Part shown: positions 27,439 through 34,671 of the stretch, in pieces
Numbering within the stretch: position 1 is the stretch's first letter
Layout of the letters: every line of letters starts with the position of its first letter
Source: an uncultured Lachnospiraceae bacterium
GTDB taxonomy: Bacteria > Bacillota > Clostridia > Lachnospirales > Lachnospiraceae
Length of the DNA: 34,671 nt
Reading direction: 5' to 3'
Assembly: GCA_947175845.1 (NCBI GenBank)
Contig: CAMWOK010000002.1
Coordinates: forward strand, 1 to 34,671
Program-made: the position numbers and the translations under genes
The notes under the pieces: generated by a model
What the model saw: the letters and a program-made list of their open reading frames with translations, nothing else
Database searches by the model: none
What the model was told of the DNA's origin: nothing

Positions 27439-28431
27439 TCACTCATCCCTGCTGCCCGCAAGGAACTCCACGTACTTGCCTGTACCGATGGCTACCGCCG
27501 TCATCGGCTCCTCCGCAGTCATGGTATTGATGCCGGTCCTGGACTCAATCAGGTCCTCGAGCCCGCAGAGCAGGCTTCCGCCCCCGGTGAGCACAATTCC
27601 CCTGTCCGCGATATCTGCCGCAAGCTCAGGCGGAGTTTTCTCCAGAACGCTGTGGATCGTGTCGATAATCTGGGAGGTCGTCTCGCGAAGCGCCTCCTCC
27701 GTCTCGTCAGAGGAAACTCTGATCGTCTTGGGAAGACCTGTGACGAGATTGCGTCCCCTCACATCCAGATAATCCACTTCCGCTCTCTTAAATGCTGAAC
27801 CAATTTTAATTTTAATGTCTTCTGCCGTTCTCTCACCAATCAAAAGATTGTGTTTTTTTCTCATATATCTGACAATGGCTTCGTCGAAGTCATCGCCTGC
27901 GACCTTGATCGATGCACTGACCACAGTGCCTCCAAGCGATATCACCGCAATATCCGAGGTACCGCCCCCGATATCCACGATCATATTCCCACAAGGTTTT
28001 GAGATATCAATCCCCGCACCGATCGCCGCTGCAATCGGCTCCTCAATAATCTTGACATCCCTCGCGCCCGCCTGGTAGGTGGCATCCTCAACAGCCTTCT
28101 TCTCCACCTCTGTGACTCCGCTCGGCACACACACCGCGATGATGGGCTTTCTGAATGTCTTTCTGCCCAGCGCCTTCTGAATGAAGTGCTTCATCATCTG
28201 CTCGGTCACTTTGTAATCGGATATAACGCCCTGTCGGAGCGGTCTGACTGCCACAATATTTCCCGGCGTTCTGCCGAGCATCAGACGCGCATCCTCACCG
28301 ATGGCCTTTATCTTCTGCGTGTCCCTGTCAAAGGCAACGACAGAAGGCTCCTTCAGCACGACGCCCTTTCCTCTGATATAAACTAATATACTCGCGGTTC
28401 CAAGATCGATTCCAATATCTGTGTATTGCAT
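27439..28431 (-). CDS. mbl: MreB/Mbl-family actin-like protein
   Basis: MQYTDIGIDLGTASILVYIRGKGVVLKEPSVVA; IAVCVPSGVTEVEKKAVEDA; MIVDIGGGTSDIAVISLGG; RGIVLTGGGSLL. Start corrected to ATG at 28431. Confidence 0.95.
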   Translation of the reverse strand: MQYTDIGIDLGTASILVYIRGKGVVLKEPSVVAFDRDTQKIKAIGEDARLMLGRTPGNIVAVRPLRQGVISDYKVTEQMMKHFIQKALGRKTFRKPIIAVCVPSGVTEVEKKAVEDATYQAGARDVKIIEEPIAAAIGAGIDISKPCGNMIVDIGGGTSDIAVISLGGTVVSASIKVAGDDFDEAIVRYMRKKHNLLIGERTAEDIKIKIGSAFKRAEVDYLDVRGRNLVTGLPKTIRVSSDETEEALRETTSQIIDTIHSVLEKTPPELAADIADRGIVLTGGGSLLCGLEDLIESRTGINTMTAEEPMTAVAIGTGKYVEFLAGSRDE

Positions 28432-28554
28432 GGCTGTGTGCCCCTTTCTATGAATTAAAATCAGGTCATGTATCATTCGCTTTTCAGCGCAGTCTTCTGA
28501 TAACTTAGTATTCCCATTACAGTTATATCTATGAAGACATACTGTAACTAAGCT

Positions 28555-28582
28555 ATTATAACCTAATTTAACCATTTTTCAA
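28555..28582 (-). promoter_or_regulatory. Sigma-A-type promoter, proximal to mbl
   Basis: Minus strand TTGAAA-N16-TATAAT. Confidence 0.65.
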
Positions 28583-28712
28583 AGGGTTTTCACACTTTTT
28601 TTACAATAAAAACTTATGAAACCTGAAATCGTACCGCCAAAATGGTTTACAGTAATTATATCGGCCGCTTTTTCACAATACTTTAGTTATTTTCAAAATA
28701 TTATGTAAATTC

Positions 28713-28741
28713 ATTATATTATCTGACAACTTGTTTGTAAA
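28713..28741 (-). promoter_or_regulatory. Sigma-A-type promoter, distal to mbl
   Basis: Minus strand TTTACA-N17-TATAAT. Confidence 0.7.
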
Positions 28742-28781
28742 GCTTTTTATGTAAAAACTGTAACGTCCCCTACCCGTGTAC

Positions 28782-28812
28782 AAAAAAAGACTGCCACCTA
28801 TCTGTGACAGTC
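28782..28812 (-). terminator. Rho-independent terminator of the bactofilin gene
   Basis: Minus strand GACTGTCAC-AGATAG-GTGGCAGTC (9-bp stem, one G-U) followed by TTTTTTT. Confidence 0.92.
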
Positions 28813-28825
28813 CACACTTGTATCG

Positions 28826-29224
28826 CTATACTTCCGATCCTGCATACAGGCTTTCCGAAGAAGCGGATGACATCGTACATCTTCCGTCAAACGCAGCCCC
28901 CTCGTCGATGACAAGAGAACCGGCTGTGATATTTCCTGCAATCTTGCCTGTCGACAGCAGCTCGAGCTTCCCCTGGACCGTGATATCACCATCCACTCTT
29001 CCTGAGATGATGACGCTCTGCGCAGAAATGTTTCCTTTGACCTGCCCCTCTGAGCTGAGAATCAATTTCTTTTCACAGGTGCAGTTTCCATTGATTATGC
29101 CGTCAATCCGAACTGTCTCCCCCGAGGTCAGATCGCCGTCAAAGGTGGTCTCCTTTCCGATCAGCGTGCTGACTTTCTCCCGTGCGTCGTCTGCGTACGC
29201 AGCGTTTTTTCCCTTACCTAACAT
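28826..29224 (-). CDS. Bactofilin-family polymer-forming cytoskeletal protein
   Basis: Repeating beta-helix pattern: TLIGKETTFDGDLTSGETVRIDGIINGNCTCEKKLILSSEGQVKGNISAQSVIISGRVDGDITVQGKLELLSTGKIAGNITAGSLVIDEGAAFDG. Confidence 0.93.
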   Translation of the reverse strand: MLGKGKNAAYADDAREKVSTLIGKETTFDGDLTSGETVRIDGIINGNCTCEKKLILSSEGQVKGNISAQSVIISGRVDGDITVQGKLELLSTGKIAGNITAGSLVIDEGAAFDGRCTMSSASSESLYAGSEV

Positions 29225-29236
29225 GATTTCCTCCTT

Positions 29237-29977
29237 TTAACCTTTCGCTTCCAGTACCAGCAGCGGATCGATCACCTGCTCCTCATAAATAACCTGGTAA
29301 TCAAACGGCGTATCGTTCCCGCTGATCACAATCATGGCATCCCGGATCTTCACCTGCTGTCCCGCCGCCACCTGCACATTCGCCTCCTGCTGACACATAT
29401 AGCGCGATCGATAACCGTTCCCATGATCTACTTCTATGATAATTGGATATGTATCATCCGAGGCAACTGAGGTAACTGTGCCATCTCCCGCGGCGATAAT
29501 CCGATCCTCCGCCTGTGCGCTGATCGAGATATACGGGTGCTCCTCCGAGTAGGATTCCTTCAAAAGTCCTCCTGCAGTGCAGGGGTACTGGCTCGGGACC
29601 GATGTGTCCCTGGGCGTCTCCTCCGGCGCACTCTCCTCTGACTCCGCCGTCTCAGCTTTGACGATCTCAGCCTGCCTGTATAATTCAATCTCTTCTGTGA
29701 GGGCCGCATTCTCCGTGTTTAAGGCTTCCTTTTCTCCCTCAAGCTGCTCCACTTTCTGTTCGCTTGCCGCCAGCTTCCTGCGAAGATCATACTCGTTTTT
29801 AAAGCGCGCACCCGAACGGTATATCGTCCATGCAAACGTGATGCAGATCACCAGCATCAGGATAACCAGCAGCCGCAGAGCCCTGAGTGGAAAGTAAAAC
29901 TGTCTGGTTTCCTTTCCCGTGTTGGAGATGAGCAAAAGCGAGAAAGATTCCTTGCGCTTGTGTTTTTGCTGTTTCAT
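29237..29977 (-). CDS. Membrane-anchored coiled-coil protein with degenerate LytM/M23 domain (SpoIIQ-like candidate)
   Basis: One N-terminal TM (LRLLVILMLVICITFAWTIY), coiled coil, then IIAAGDGTVTSVASDDTYPIIIEVDHGNGYRSRYMCQQEANVQVAAGQQVKIRDAMIVISG with catalytic motifs lost. Start at ATG 29977 after GGAG. Confidence 0.75.
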   Translation of the reverse strand: MKQQKHKRKESFSLLLISNTGKETRQFYFPLRALRLLVILMLVICITFAWTIYRSGARFKNEYDLRRKLAASEQKVEQLEGEKEALNTENAALTEEIELYRQAEIVKAETAESEESAPEETPRDTSVPSQYPCTAGGLLKESYSEEHPYISISAQAEDRIIAAGDGTVTSVASDDTYPIIIEVDHGNGYRSRYMCQQEANVQVAAGQQVKIRDAMIVISGNDTPFDYQVIYEEQVIDPLLVLEAKG

Positions 29978-30019
29978 AATAATCTCCATTCTGTGTCAAA
30001 CTATTACAACTATGTTACA

Positions 30020-30047
30020 ATTCTATCACAAATTTGCAAAATGTCAA
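30020..30047 (-). promoter_or_regulatory. Strong sigma-A-type promoter with extended -10 upstream of LytM-like/bactofilin genes
   Basis: Minus strand TTGACA-N16-TAGAAT with TG at the extended -10 position (TGATAGAAT). Confidence 0.75.
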
Positions 30048-30060
30048 ATCCATTCTTTTG

Positions 30061-30116
30061 TGGAAATTATTTCATAGAAATTCTTTCATGGAAATTTTTT
30101 CATGGAAATCCTTTCA
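30061..30116. repeat. Four tandem imperfect 14-bp repeats, consensus TGGAAATNNTTTCA
   Basis: TGGAAATTATTTCA / TAGAAATTCTTTCA / TGGAAATTTTTTCA / TGGAAATCCTTTCA, contiguous. Confidence 0.85.
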
Positions 30117-30159
30117 GGAAAGGTTCGTGTTCGCTTTGTCCTGCAAATCCGCCTGCCTC

Positions 30160-31890
30160 CTAAATATTTTTAAACAGATGAACCTCCGCCCTGAGCTCGT
30201 TGGAAATCTCCTGGTTGCTCTCCGCGCGGCTGCGGATGCCCGCCAGCGCCTCCACGAGATGGGACGTGTTGTTCGCGACGATAGTGACGCCCTGCGCGTT
30301 CTCCTCCACGGCGGTGTTGATGCCGTTGATACCGTCTGTGATCTGCGATATGGTCTCCTCGAGATTCTGCGATTTGCCGCTGAAATCACCAATCATGCTG
30401 TCGATGCTGTCCGCGTCGTTGTGGTACTGGCTTGCGATATCGACAAACTTATCGTAGTCGACAAGGACTGCCGTGTCGATGAAGTTCAACATCTCGTTGG
30501 CATTGCGCGCGAGCTCCTCGACCGCCTGCGTCACAGCCACGCTGATGTGCTGGATATTGTTTGCCGTATCGCGGCTGTTGTCCGCGAGCACGCGAATCTC
30601 GTCCGCCACCACCGCAAATCCTTTTCCTGCATCCCCCGCGCGCGCCGCCTCAATCGAAGCGTTCAGCGCAAGCAGGTTCGTCTGGCTGGAAATGCTCAAA
30701 ATCTCACTGGTCAGGCCATTGATCTTCTCGACACTGCGGCTGTTTGCAATCGCGCTCTCAAGAAGCTCCCTGTTCGAGGTCATCATGCCGACGGTGTTCT
30801 TCTTGCTGTTCACCGCCTCTGCCCGGAAGCTCTGCGCCTTGTTCCTGATATCACTGACAATCCCGGAGCCTTCCCCGGCCCTGCCGCGCATATCCCTGGC
30901 AAGCTCAAGCACGTCCTGCGAGCTCTGTGTGACCCGCTCAAGCGTTGCCGCGATCTCCTCCATGCTCGCAGACATCTGCTCCATGGTGGCTGACACATCG
31001 CCCGCGCTCGACTCGGACAGCCTGATACTGTCATTGATGGCGCCCACATGCGCTTCCATAGTGTCGGAGCTGGTCTGGATCTTTTTCATGACCATCTGGA
31101 GCTGGTCGACAAAATTGTTGACCCCGCCCACCAGCTGCGCGACCTCGTCATGCGTCCTGATGCGGATTCTCTGTGTCAGGTCGCCGTTGTTGTTCTGTAT
31201 CTCGCCGATCATCTGGTTGAGCTGCGACGCCGCATCCTTTGCCGGCTTCACGATCGACAGGCTGACCACCAGAATCATCAAAACCGCCACCGCCACAAAC
31301 AGCACACTGATCACACAGGACGCCCCATAGAGCCATGTCGCTTCCGCAACCCGGCTGTCCGCAAGCGTCTGCGCCTCAAGCGTTAACGTCTCCGCAAACA
31401 CTGCCTGCTTCTCCTGCATGGCCAGCACAATCTCGCGCATCTGCGCGTTCGACGCTATGGCGCTTTCCTTGTCCCCCGCCAGGTAGAGACTCGCAATCTG
31501 CTTGATATTCTTCTCGAGCGGTGCGAACTGATTTTTGTACTCCTGCAGCGCCCGCGTCAGTTCCGCATTGTTCAATTCCGCACACAGCTTCTCCATCTTT
31601 GCAAACGCGGCATCGATCGGATCGAGCACATCAGACACCGTGTTTGCAAGCCTTGTAGACGACTCCTCGCTCAGCGAAAGCACAATCAGATTTCCATACA
31701 GCCGGCTCTCCCCTACATTTTTTGTGACAATCTCATTCTGTGCCAGCAGCTGCATATACGTGTCTGATATCTGGATCACTGCATCTTTGGCGTCTAATAT
31801 TCCTCTGGAAGAAAAGTACGTATTTACCAGAAAAACGGCAAGTAATACTGTGAGCATAGAATAGATCTTGATACTAATGTGTTTTCTCAT
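30160..31890 (-). CDS. Methyl-accepting chemotaxis protein
   Basis: Two TMs flanking an extracellular helical region, HAMP-like segment, signalling hairpin [54 protein letters not shown]. Confidence 0.95.
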   Translation of the reverse strand: MRKHISIKIYSMLTVLLAVFLVNTYFSSRGILDAKDAVIQISDTYMQLLAQNEIVTKNVGESRLYGNLIVLSLSEESSTRLANTVSDVLDPIDAAFAKMEKLCAELNNAELTRALQEYKNQFAPLEKNIKQIASLYLAGDKESAIASNAQMREIVLAMQEKQAVFAETLTLEAQTLADSRVAEATWLYGASCVISVLFVAVAVLMILVVSLSIVKPAKDAASQLNQMIGEIQNNNGDLTQRIRIRTHDEVAQLVGGVNNFVDQLQMVMKKIQTSSDTMEAHVGAINDSIRLSESSAGDVSATMEQMSASMEEIAATLERVTQSSQDVLELARDMRGRAGEGSGIVSDIRNKAQSFRAEAVNSKKNTVGMMTSNRELLESAIANSRSVEKINGLTSEILSISSQTNLLALNASIEAARAGDAGKGFAVVADEIRVLADNSRDTANNIQHISVAVTQAVEELARNANEMLNFIDTAVLVDYDKFVDIASQYHNDADSIDSMIGDFSGKSQNLEETISQITDGINGINTAVEENAQGVTIVANNTSHLVEALAGIRSRAESNQEISNELRAEVHLFKNI

Positions 31891-32007
31891 TTTGAATCAT
31901 CCTCTCATTTCATTTTTAATGCTCTAACAGATCCGCCCGATATTTGCTAACTTCCGCTTGTGCACTTTTGCCTATCTTAGCGCCTTTCTGCATCACTGTT
32001 CTCTATC

Positions 32008-32036
32008 ATTGTATCACACCGTTTTTCATTTTTACA
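32008..32036 (-). promoter_or_regulatory. Extended -10 promoter upstream of MCP gene
   Basis: Minus strand TGTAAA-N17-TACAAT with TGATACAAT extended -10. Confidence 0.5.
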
Positions 32037-32057
32037 GATTTTTAATAATTTTTTTCT

Positions 32058-34671
32058 CTAACTCCTATCTGCCTGCTTCAGCCCAGCCTTTTCCAGCATA
32101 CGCTTCACGTAGATGCCGGTGTAGGACGCAGGGCACTCCGCGATAACCTCCGGTGTCCCCTCCGCGATCACGGTGCCTCCGCCGTCTCCGCCCTCCGGAC
32201 CGATATCTATGATGTAGTCCGCCGTCTTTATCACGTCGAGGTTGTGCTCGATGACCACCACGGTGTTTCCGCCCTCCGCGAGGCGCAGCAGGATCTCGAC
32301 AAGCTTGTGGACATCCGCAAAGTGAAGCCCTGTCGTCGGCTCGTCCAGAATGTAGATGGTCTTTCCGGTGCTTCTGCGGCTCAGCTCCGTCGCAAGCTTG
32401 ATGCGCTGCGCCTCGCCGCCGGAAAGCGTGGTCGAGGGCTGCCCCAGCTTGATATAGGAGAGTCCCACATCATACAGAGTCTCAATCTTCCTTTTAATAG
32501 AAGGAACTGGCTCAAAAAAGGTCATGGCTTCCTCGACAGTCATGTCCAGCACGTCATAGATGCTTTTCCCCTTGTACTTTACGTCGAGCGTCTCCCTGTT
32601 GTAGCGCTTTCCCTGACAGACCTCACAGGGCACGTACACGTCGGGAAGAAAATGCATCTCAATCTTGATGATGCCGTCGCCGCCGCACGCCTCACAGCGT
32701 CCGCCTTTCACGTTAAAACTGAACCGCCCCTTGCTGTAACCCTTTGCTTTCGCGTCGACGGTCGAGGCAAACAAATCCCGGATCTGGTCGAACACACCTG
32801 TGTAGGTTGCCGGGTTGGAGCGCGGTGTCCTGCCAATCGGAGACTGGTCGATCGCGATCACCTTATCGAGCTGATCCACTCCGTCAATCTTCTTAAACTT
32901 GCCCGGAATTGTGCGCGCTCTGTTGAGTTTCTTTGCGAGATACTTGTACAGGATCTCGTTCACAAGAGACGATTTCCCGGATCCGGAAACCCCTGTCACA
33001 CAGGTAAATACGCCGAGCGGAAACTTCACGTCAATATTTTTGAGATTATTTTCTGCCGCGCCCTTCACCGTGAGCCAGCCCGTCGGTTTTCGCCGGTTCT
33101 CCGGCACCGGGATCTGGATTTTCCCACTCAGGTACTGGCCTGTGATGGACTCCGGCACCTGCATAATCTCCTGCGCGGTTCCCTGCGCGATCACCTCTCC
33201 GCCGTGCTCGCCCGCGCCGGGGCCGATATCGATCACATGGTCTGCAGCCAGCATGGTGTCCTCGTCGTGCTCCACCACCAGAAGGGTGTTGCCCAGCCCC
33301 TGCAGGTTGCGCAGCGCGGCAAGCAGCTTGTCGTTGTCCCGCTGGTGCAGACCGATGCTCGGCTCGTCCAGGATATAGCACACGCCGACAAGTCCCGACC
33401 CGATCTGCGTCGCCAGGCGGATGCGCTGCGCCTCACCGCCCGAAAGGGAAGCAGTCCCTCTTGACAGACACAGGTATTCCAGCCCCACGCTTGCGAGGAA
33501 CCCGACCCGCGCACGTATCTCTTTCAAAATACGCTTTCCGATCAGCTGCTGCTGGCTGGTCAGCTCCATCGTATCGAGAAAGCGGCAGAGGTTTGTGATG
33601 GACATGGAGGTGATCTCGTAAATATTTTTGTCGCAGACCGTCACCGCCAGGGACGTCTTTTTCAGGCGCCTTCCACCGCACTCCTTGCAGGGCGTGATGC
33701 GCATAAACGTCTCGTACTCCTGTTTGATACCCTCCGACGCAGTCTCGCGGTATCTGCGCTCCACGTTCTTGAGCAGTCCCTCAAACGCCACGGGATACGT
33801 CCCCTCCCCGCGCTGTCCCTTATAGTACACGGTGACTTCCCTGCCCTTTGTGCCGTTTATCAGAACATCTTTCACCGATTCTGACAGCTCCTCGAACGGC
33901 GTGTCAAGCGAAAAATCGTACGCCTTGCACAGCGCCTGCAAAATCGCGTTGGTGAAGCTGCCTTTGTCCGCACAGGACTGCCAGCCCATGACCGCTATCG
34001 CCCCCTGACTGATACTCAAGCTCTTGTCCGGCACGATCAGGTCCAGATCAAACTCCATCTTATAGCCGAGTCCAAAACACTCCGGGCAGGCGCCGAACGG
34101 ATTGTTGAACGAGAAACTTCTCGGTTCCACCTCGTCGATGCTGATGTTGCAGTCCGGGCAGGCAAAGCTGTCGGAGAAATTCATCATCTCACCGTCGATC
34201 ACGTCGACCATCAGCAGTCCTTCCGAGAGCGCCATGACATTCTCGATGGAGTCGGTCAGCCTGCGCTCGACGCCCTCCTTCACGGCAATTCTGTCCACGA
34301 TAATCTCAATATTGTGCTTGATGTTTTTTTCCAGCTTAATCTCCTCGGCCAAGTCATACAGATTCCCGTCAATGCGGACGCGCACATAACCGCTCTTCTT
34401 CGCCCGGTCAAGCACCTTGGCGTGCTCGCCCTTCCTGCCGCGCACCACGGGCGCAAGCAGCTGAAGTTTCGTGCCCTGCGGCAGCTCCATAATCTGATCC
34501 ACCATCTGATCGACCGTCTGGCGTTTGATCGCACGGCCACAGTTCGGGCAGTGCGGTATCCCGATGCGCGCGTACAGCAGCCTGAAATAGTCATAGATCT
34601 CTGTCACGGTCCCCACTGTGGAGCGGGGATTCCGGTTGGTGGATTTCTGGTCAATGGAAATCGCAGGGGGC
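32058..34671 (-). CDS. uvrA: UvrABC system protein A, 5' end truncated by the window edge
   Basis: Two ABC ATPase halves, zinc motifs [10 protein letters not shown] and CEACGG...[33 protein letters not shown]. Sequence beyond the listed ORF start continues in frame as [27 protein letters not shown]. Confidence 0.96.
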   Translation of the reverse strand, partial: PPAISIDQKSTNRNPRSTVGTVTEIYDYFRLLYARIGIPHCPNCGRAIKRQTVDQMVDQIMELPQGTKLQLLAPVVRGRKGEHAKVLDRAKKSGYVRVRIDGNLYDLAEEIKLEKNIKHNIEIIVDRIAVKEGVERRLTDSIENVMALSEGLLMVDVIDGEMMNFSDSFACPDCNISIDEVEPRSFSFNNPFGACPECFGLGYKMEFDLDLIVPDKSLSISQGAIAVMGWQSCADKGSFTNAILQALCKAYDFSLDTPFEELSESVKDVLINGTKGREVTVYYKGQRGEGTYPVAFEGLLKNVERRYRETASEGIKQEYETFMRITPCKECGGRRLKKTSLAVTVCDKNIYEITSMSITNLCRFLDTMELTSQQQLIGKRILKEIRARVGFLASVGLEYLCLSRGTASLSGGEAQRIRLATQIGSGLVGVCYILDEPSIGLHQRDNDKLLAALRNLQGLGNTLLVVEHDEDTMLAADHVIDIGPGAGEHGGEVIAQGTAQEIMQVPESITGQYLSGKIQIPVPENRRKPTGWLTVKGAAENNLKNIDVKFPLGVFTCVTGVSGSGKSSLVNEILYKYLAKKLNRARTIPGKFKKIDGVDQLDKVIAIDQSPIGRTPRSNPATYTGVFDQIRDLFASTVDAKAKGYSKGRFSFNVKGGRCEACGGDGIIKIEMHFLPDVYVPCEVCQGKRYNRETLDVKYKGKSIYDVLDMTVEEAMTFFEPVPSIKRKIETLYDVGLSYIKLGQPSTTLSGGEAQRIKLATELSRRSTGKTIYILDEPTTGLHFADVHKLVEILLRLAEGGNTVVVIEHNLDVIKTADYIIDIGPEGGDGGGTVIAEGTPEVIAECPASYTGIYVKRMLEKAGLKQADRS

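Larger units (their letters stand above)
28517..28763. promoter_or_regulatory. Four copies of TTACAGT/ACTGTAA around the mbl promoters (candidate operators)
   Basis: 28517-28523 TTACAGT, 28541-28547 ACTGTAA, 28647-28653 TTACAGT, 28757-28763 ACTGTAA. Confidence 0.45.

Noticed and set aside
30111-30124. CTTTCAGGAAAG palindrome as terminator of the MCP gene
   Set aside because: Short stem with a minimal loop and no U-tract in the minus direction; better explained as the edge of the 14-bp repeat array.
34614-34616. uvrA start codon at 34616 in the ORF list
   Set aside because: It is an internal GTG; the reading frame continues to the window edge with UvrA-like sequence [18 protein letters not shown].
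1-34671. CRISPR array, tRNA, rRNA, prophage or transposase genes
   Set aside because: No regularly spaced direct repeats, no tRNA/rRNA-like sequences, and no integrase/transposase motifs noticed. The 14-bp repeats at 30061 have no spacers.

Overview
All supportable genes in this 34.7 kb window lie on the minus strand, so transcription runs right to left. The content fits a motile Firmicute, probably Lachnospiraceae-like (inference). In transcription order it contains: (1) uvrA, truncated by the right window edge; (2) an MCP chemoreceptor; (3) a membrane-anchored, apparently catalytically dead LytM/M23 protein and a bactofilin, ended by a clear intrinsic terminator; (4) a long run mbl/mreB-like, flhO/flhP-like rod genes, a FlgJ-like rod-binding protein, recD2, comF, yvyF-like, two unknown membrane proteins, cdaA, cdaR, glmM and HPr; (5) a cell-surface polysaccharide locus: rfbD-like, gmd, fcl, a stand-alone Spo0A C-terminal DNA-binding domain, several glycosyltransferases, a polyprenyl-P sugar-1-P transferase, a Wzz-like co-polymerase with a degenerate BY-kinase-like tail, an EpsG-like polymerase and an ABC flippase-like exporter. 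The most notable non-coding feature is a ~184 bp imperfect inverted-repeat element (14154-14337) that exactly fills the gmd-fcl gap. By hand alignment its arms differ by about ten transitions, and every one becomes a G-U wobble only in the RNA of the transcribed strand, which suggests a maintained RNA structure. Other notable signals are a 4x14-bp repeat array abutting a strong promoter, a 7-bp motif occurring four times around the tandem mbl promoters, and a hairpin-dense 3' region after the last gene. All functional calls come from motif recognition by eye; no searches were run.
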